In this document: positions 58,770 to 64,000 of the stretch, piece by piece
Numbering within the stretch: position 1 is the stretch's first letter
How the letters are laid out: each line of letters opens with the position of its first letter
Assembly: GCA_028583415.1 (NCBI GenBank)
Contig: CM053273.1
Span: forward strand, 90,246,676 to 90,310,675
Origin: Protea cynaroides
Lineage: Eukaryota; Streptophyta; Magnoliopsida; Proteales; Proteaceae
Direction of reading: 5' to 3'
DNA length: 64,000 nt
The notes under the pieces: model-generated
Seen by the model: the letters and a program-made list of their open reading frames with translations, nothing else
Databases searched by the model: none
What the model was told of the DNA's origin: nothing
Made by a program: the position numbers and the translations under genes

Positions 58770-61088
58770 CTTCCTATTTTAGCTTAAAGCACTCCATTTT
58801 CTACAAGTCCCTTGCAATATTTTGAAGATAATGGCTTTTTTTTACTATGGGGTTTTTGATATTTTTTTCTCCCAAAAGATCCTATCTGAAACTCGACAAC
58901 TGAACCTAGCACCAAGCCATCTCTATACCTTTCTCCTGGTCAAATGATGGTAGACCTTCTTCATTGAGCCACTGCCAAGCAATTCTAACCGTAAAAATTA
59001 CAAAAACAAGTCAAAAAAATCCCTAATCAGGAGGGATCGGGAAGGGAACATAGATCGAACATGGTTAGGGTTTCTATTTTTTAATATGTTCAATTTGATA
59101 AACACAGAAGCAGAACAGATCGGACATGGTTAGGAACTACTAATTCCCGTGAAAATTGAAGGATCTACGGTGTGAAATTTGTCGAGTTCATCTGATTATT
59201 CAAAATTTGGAAACTAATAGCGGCTAGAGGATAGTCAGAATTTAGGAAAGAGGTTGTACAAGAGTTCAGAATCCTGTCGATCCCGCCAAGGAGAGCTCCA
59301 ACGTTAGGGGTTAGGGCTTGGGTGAGAAGAGAAAGGAAAGAGAGAGAGTAAATGTAAGTTTCAATACAAGGTCAAACTAGTCATTCTATTTAATTTTAAA
59401 ATTTTCAATTTATAATTGAAGGGTAAAATTGTATATCAACAATTTAAGTGATTTTCGTCAGTTAAGTGGGTGCAATTGATGTTTTTCCAAACTTTTGAGT
59501 GGTAGATGATGTTAGCAATCCTTATTGGGGTGTATATGAAATTTTTCATAATAGAAATTATCTATGCTTGAATTGCTTGATGAATATTATTCATTTTGTA
59601 TTGTGAAATTATCTATGCTTGAATATTCTTCTGTTAATTTACTCTTGGCATCATGGAGTTAACAATAGTATAATATTTATTGAGTGAATTGCATCTTTGC
59701 ATGGATTATAGTTCTGCTTCTTAATTAAATGCTAATATGCTTTTAGTTTATTCCTTTGTGCTTTTTTTTTAATTGTTTATAAATATGTTTCTTTATGTCT
59801 TCTACTTTATTCATTATTTACTGGTTTTCTCAAATTAGGTTATTATTAGCATTATTATATCATGTTGCATTGGTATGCCTTAAATGTTGATTCTTGATGT
59901 AGTATATATATATAGATGTCAATATAGCATTGGTATTCTAGGCATACTGGATACATCCAAAAAATAAAAAAGACACTAGGGGTGCCTAGGTGAGTGTCTA
60001 GGTGCCCAGGGTGGCCTCCAACACCATGGGTCGCCTTATCACCTTGACCACCATGGGTAGAGATGCTAACATGATTAGTGATAAGATAATATCCATCAAG
60101 CTTGTATTAGGAAACGAGGTAGTTAATATATCTAGCGCCTTCACACACCAAATGGTAAAAACAAAAACATTAAGAAAGAATTTTGGGAACACATGGATAA
60201 CTTAATTCAAGAAATTAATCAAAATGAATAGATTGTAGCAGGAGGAGATCTAAATGGACATGTTGGGTGGGATTGTTGAGGCTATTAAGGAATTTATGGA
60301 GGATTTTGTTTTGGAGATAAGAATGTGGAGGAGATTTCAATTTTAGATTTTTTGTTGCCTGTAAATATATGTTTCAAAAAATGAGAAGAGCAATTAATAA
60401 CTTTTAAAAGTATGGCAAAATAATTACTAAAAATTGATTTCTTTGTAATTGGACTTCTTGATTGGTTATCATGTAAAGATTGTAAGGTTATACTAGGGGA
60501 GAGCTTCACCACGCAACATAGACTATTGACCATAGATATGTGTTTTAAAACGCTAAACTATAGGAAATTTGAGATTATTTACCTAGTATAAGAGGCGGTG
60601 GAACTTAAAGGATAAAACTTGAAGACATTTACAGATAAAAAAGTATCATAGAATAGATGAAGACACGTAATTTGGAACGAGATGGCTATTTGTATTAAAA
60701 GTAGAGCAAAAGGTGTAGGTGAATCTTAAGGAATACAACACTCATCTAGGGAGACTTGGTGGTGGAGTCAAGAAGTTCAAACAGTAATTAACACTAAGAT
60801 ATCTAGTGATAAAACTTGGCAAAGGACAATAGATGAAGAGGATTTCAAAAGATATAAATTCAATATAAATGAAGTTAAGAAGATTATAAGGAAAGCATGG
60901 ACTAAGAATATAGGAAGGAGAACAAGATACCCATAAAATAGCCAAATTGAGCGAAAGGAAGATTAGATAATTCTATCATATTAGATGTACTAAAAGGGAT
61001 GGTGATAGGTTACTTTTTTCCCCTCTTAGTATCACATATTTTTTTTAGTGAGGGTATTTATTGTCATTTCATATGTCTATTTGAAAAC
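58720..61088. repeat. 2.5-kb repeat, copy 2 (partner 42191-44708)
   Basis: Collinear with 42191-44708 from inside the Pack-MULE to TATTTGAAAAC. At its right edge the partner continues CTATGCAAGACAATGG, while here MULE-end-like sequence begins. Confidence 0.8.
60025..60996 (+). pseudogene. LINE endonuclease remnant, second copy
   Basis: Same remnant as 43534-44519. AGGDLNGHVGWD at about 60240 is better preserved here (GHVGW against GNVRW), and TWWWSQEVQ is near 60757. It is broken by stops and small gaps and lacks the reverse transcriptase part within the window. Confidence 0.7.
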
Positions 61089-62485
61089 GAATAAATTTCA
61101 GCTACCCCCCATAATAGTTTCGAAACATCACCTACCACCTACACTTTTCAACAACTACGACCCAAACATTTACCACCATTAATCAAATAGGTCGATTCCG
61201 TTAAACCAATCCTGTTAGTTGCTGATGTCATCAAAAAAAAATTTAATTGGACTATAATACCCTAACAGATAAGTTGAAAGATTTTTTTACCCTCACTCAC
61301 TTAACTGACCCTCTTAGCAAAATAAACAAAAATAAATAAAAAAGAAAATGAAAACTAACCCTAAACCCCTGAATGATAAGCCCGACTTCAACAGAAGAAA
61401 TCAGAGGAAACTTCCTTCGATAGTCTCCACCGACGACGACGCAGTGGTCTTCTTCCCCATCACCTATGAGCTCGAGCCGTGTTTGAAGGTATGCTCTACT
61501 CTCAATCTCTCGGCTTCTCTCCATCGGTGGTTTTCCCCCAACATAATTTCAGGTAATAGAAACCCTAAGAAAAAATGTGTGAAACCCTTTCTTCTTCTAG
61601 ACTCCCGAGAACGACAGCCGCGAGCCATCTTTGGAGGGGTTTTTCCTCAATATAAATGCAGGTCAGAGATTGATAACTCCCAATTTACTATTTCATTATT
61701 AAATCTCTGAAAAGTTAGAACTTCACATATAATATTCACTCGACAATCGCACTGAAAAGGAAAGGTCCCTGGTCGCGTGGGTCTGCTGTGGTCGACAGAG
61801 TCGTTTGTCCATCATTAGGGTATGTAATTTCAAAGAATTTTTTTTTTTTAATTTGGATTGTTCATTTGATCTGCATTTTTTTTGGATTCTTAATTTATCT
61901 TTTTGGATTCACCACTGTAGGTTGTCCTATTCTAGTTCGCTGCCCACTTGATTAGCAGATATTCATGAGATTGGTAAGCTTTTCCCATTCTCTTTTTGTT
62001 TTGGTTGTGGGGGATGGGGTAAAGACCTTTGGAAATGATGTTGTCTTTATCTATTAGCCTGTTAGTGGTATTATGGCTTTGACTCTGTTAGCCTGTTAGT
62101 TGTGATGGTGACTGGTGAGTGCAAAGGGGATAATTCCCAAGAGATGGTCCCCCACCATCAATAAACAACAGTATAAGGGGGACAATTATCACGACCTAGT
62201 CCCCCACCATCCGAAATCAACAATATAAGTGCATTGTTGTTGATTAATATAGATTTTTTCAATAGACAATTCCTCCTATGTGTTAATGGCTTTGTAGATG
62301 TTGATGGCTCTCTTTTATTATTATTGTCTTTATTTTTTTCCCCAGTTACAGTAGTTGCAATTACTAAAGTTGAGATTAGATTGCACTCTCCTCTCTTTCT
62401 CTACTGTATTTTGTGTCATTTTTCTATTTTTAATTTCTTGTTACTTGTAATGATGCTCTAGATTGCGTTTGGTGATGGGAAAATC

Positions 62486-62623
62486 AGGTTTATCAATTTT
62501 TTTTTATTTCTATTGCAAAATCAAATTACCCAAAAGTAGGATTATCAAATTTTTGTATTGCTATTGCAAAATCAGATTACCCAAAAACAGGTTTATAAAA
62601 TTTTTGTATTTCTGTCGCAACAT
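62486..62623. repeat. About 52-base tandem repeat, 2.5 copies
   Basis: The unit ATCAAATTTTTGTATTGCTA followed by TTGCAAAATCAGATTACCCA recurs with small changes. Confidence 0.75.
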
Positions 62624-63097
62624 TGATTCAACTTTTAAAATGTACATTCATAAATTAGAATAGTTGACCATGAGTCAATATTTTTTGCTTTTGTTTCCTG
62701 TTTCTCATTTAACAAAAAAGATCGATCTTAATTTAACATACACTTTTGCATTGTTGAAAGTCATTACCATGATTGTTCCTCTTTTGACTGAAATTTCTTT
62801 ATAATCACTATAATGGATACCCAAGCATAGTTAAATCAGTATAAATGTAGGTCAGAGATTGCTTACTGTCAATATCTAGTAATGAAAGTGCTTCAGTTCC
62901 TTGGCTCTTTTCTCTGTTCAATGGTGGGATGAGTATTAATTTATTTCTAATGGAATTGCTTTGTTACTTTGAAAAGAATGTAGAGGAAAAAAATTAGTCT
63001 ATGGATCTAATATGTATTACAGATATGTGTTAGCTATTGTTGAAGAGTGAGCTAACCATGCATGCATTTTTTTCATCTTATTGACAGCAATCCCATA

Positions 63098-64000
63098 ATG
63101 GTCGAAAAACAAAGCATCTACTACATCTGGCAGGATCACACTGAGCTAAAGTTAGTGGATGCTGATATGTTTAGTTGGATTGACCTTGTACATACTACCT
63201 ATTGTACAGTTCTCAGTGAAATTCCTGAAGGTTGATCTGTGACATTTTCTGCCAAGGCAGAATTACCAGATGGTGGTTAATATGGAGTCAATAATGATAA
63301 GGAAGCAGTGGAGGTGCTTCAAATGTTTAAATGCCTGGGAAGAGCTATTCCCTTGCATATATATGATGTTAAAGTGGGTGAGGCTATAGAGGAAAATTAT
63401 AAGATCAATGGCTATGACTCTACAATGATTGGTAGGCCCCAACCTCCAAGGAGAAAATTTGGTACAGTTGATTTATAGGAGATTCCTAGTACTTCCACTA
63501 TACATCCTACTGAGGTGAGTAGGCCTGTACTAGAGTTGCATAGTAGTGTCATTACTGCTCCTACAGTTGTGAATGAGGCAGCCCAGGACTTGGACAGTAC
63601 TACAAGTGGCAACCAAAGGCAGCAGAAGAATACAACTGGTCAAACTGATGGCAAGAAAGAGCATGGTAGTACCGATTTGAGGAAGAACAAGGGCAAAGAA
63701 TCAGCTATTTAAATGGAAGAGTCTGAAGATGATGAGGATGACCCATTGGATAGCAACTGGGACATTGATGTAGAGGATAACAGAGAATCCTCTATTGATT
63801 CTGAAGGTGGTGAGGAGTCGGAATATGATGAGGAGGACCTTAGTTTTTCAGACATAGAAGAAGATGAAGTTGAAGATGAAAGCACTACTAGGGATACAGA
63901 GGCTGACATTGATCACTTGGAAAAGGTAAATATTCATGTTGGCTCTGTTTGTGAGGATGTGTACACATACAGGAGAACTTTGACGGACCTAATTGTCCAA
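63098..64000 (+). pseudogene. MuDR-type transposase N-terminal region, decayed and incomplete
   Basis: ATG at 63098 follows an acceptor-like TTATTGACAG. A single frame runs to the window end: YIWQDHTELKLVDADMFSWI, VLQMFKCLGRAIPLHIYDVK, a serine/threonine/lysine-rich stretch, then a highly acidic block (EESEDDEDDPLDSNWDIDVE, SEYDEEDLSFSD). A PB1-like head followed by an acidic serine-rich linker is the usual start of plant MuDR transposases, whose zinc finger and catalytic core would lie beyond the window. Four in-frame stops (TGA near 63233, TAA near 63278, TAG at 63476, TAA at 63710) but no frameshift are seen. Identification is by overall layout and context, not by a catalytic motif. Confidence 0.5.

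Larger units (their letters stand above)
57814..59547. mobile_element. Pack-MULE-like element, 1734 bp
   Basis: The left end (GGAAAATTTTCATATACACC...) and right end (reverse complement GAAAAATTTCATATACACCC) pair over about 80 bases (AAGGATTGCTAA..., ACATCA...). The flanks are a perfect 10-bp direct repeat, ATAATAGAAA (57804-57813, 59548-59557). No transposase is present. The interior holds two coding-like segments on opposite strands (58206-58326 + and 58323-58769 -), the pattern of a Mutator element that captured host gene pieces. The right half, with the same duplication, also exists at 42191-43065. Confidence 0.8.
61089..64000 (+). mobile_element. Left part of a larger Mutator-like element, cut by the window end
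   Basis: About 200 bases from 61089 (ATAAATTTCAGCTACCCCCC..., AACATCACCTACCACC, GTTAGTTGCTGATGTCATC) have the plan of a MULE left inverted repeat and share ACATCACCTACCACC with the Pack-MULE. A leader with candidate introns follows, then the transposase-like frame at 63098. The right end and any duplication lie outside the window. 61343-63097 is otherwise non-coding; the 120-residue frame at 61348-61710 contains splice-like signals and no known motif. Confidence 0.5.

Overview
This window is repeat-dense, intergenic-type DNA from a flowering plant. The evidence is the set of plant transposon families present: copia and gypsy LTR elements primed by initiator-Met tRNA, Mutator-like elements with 9-10 bp target duplications, hAT and other MITEs, and an L1-type LINE. 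Remnants of plant genes are also present: a type-2 non-specific lipid transfer protein (nsLTP), a PPR fragment and a possible intron-containing gene end. The species cannot be named from the sequence. No RNA gene, CRISPR array or bacterial-type operon was seen.

Layout. 1-7.3 kb holds a LINE reverse-transcriptase remnant, a PPR fragment and a possible two-exon gene 3' end (5652-6731). 7.3-11.86 kb is a 5'-truncated copia element, interrupted at its RNase H end by a 1561-bp non-autonomous MULE with a perfect 9-bp target duplication. 11.875-39.64 kb is an nsLTP pseudogene split by the main feature: a 27.4-kb tandem array of a Sirevirus-like copia derivative (six 2.2-kb LTRs alternating with five 2.8-kb gag-protease interiors). 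The whole array is bounded by one perfect 5-bp duplication, GGGGT. 40.3-41.5 kb holds a MITE with a hAT MITE nested in it, a compound CA/TA microsatellite and a separate fold-back. 41.7-45.2 kb and 58.7-61.1 kb are diverged copies of one LINE- and MULE-containing segment; part of the first also recurs at the left edge of the window. 46.669-56.368 kb is a full-length but decayed gypsy chromovirus with duplication GCTTC. 57.8-59.5 kb is a Pack-MULE-like element carrying coding-like segments. From about 61.1 kb to the window end is the left part of a larger MULE with a decayed transposase-like reading frame.

How it fits together. The array units have a gag and a protease motif but no integrase core, reverse transcriptase or RNase H. 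The first and last LTR share one target duplication, internal LTRs are shared between neighbouring units, and variant sites fall into blocks (two adjacent B-type units, then two adjacent A-type units). Together these point to one insertion that grew stepwise by unequal LTR/internal recombination. Every element seen is broken, so no active autonomous transposon can be claimed. The flanking nsLTP is itself decayed: it has a 1-base frameshift and has lost four of its eight cysteines.
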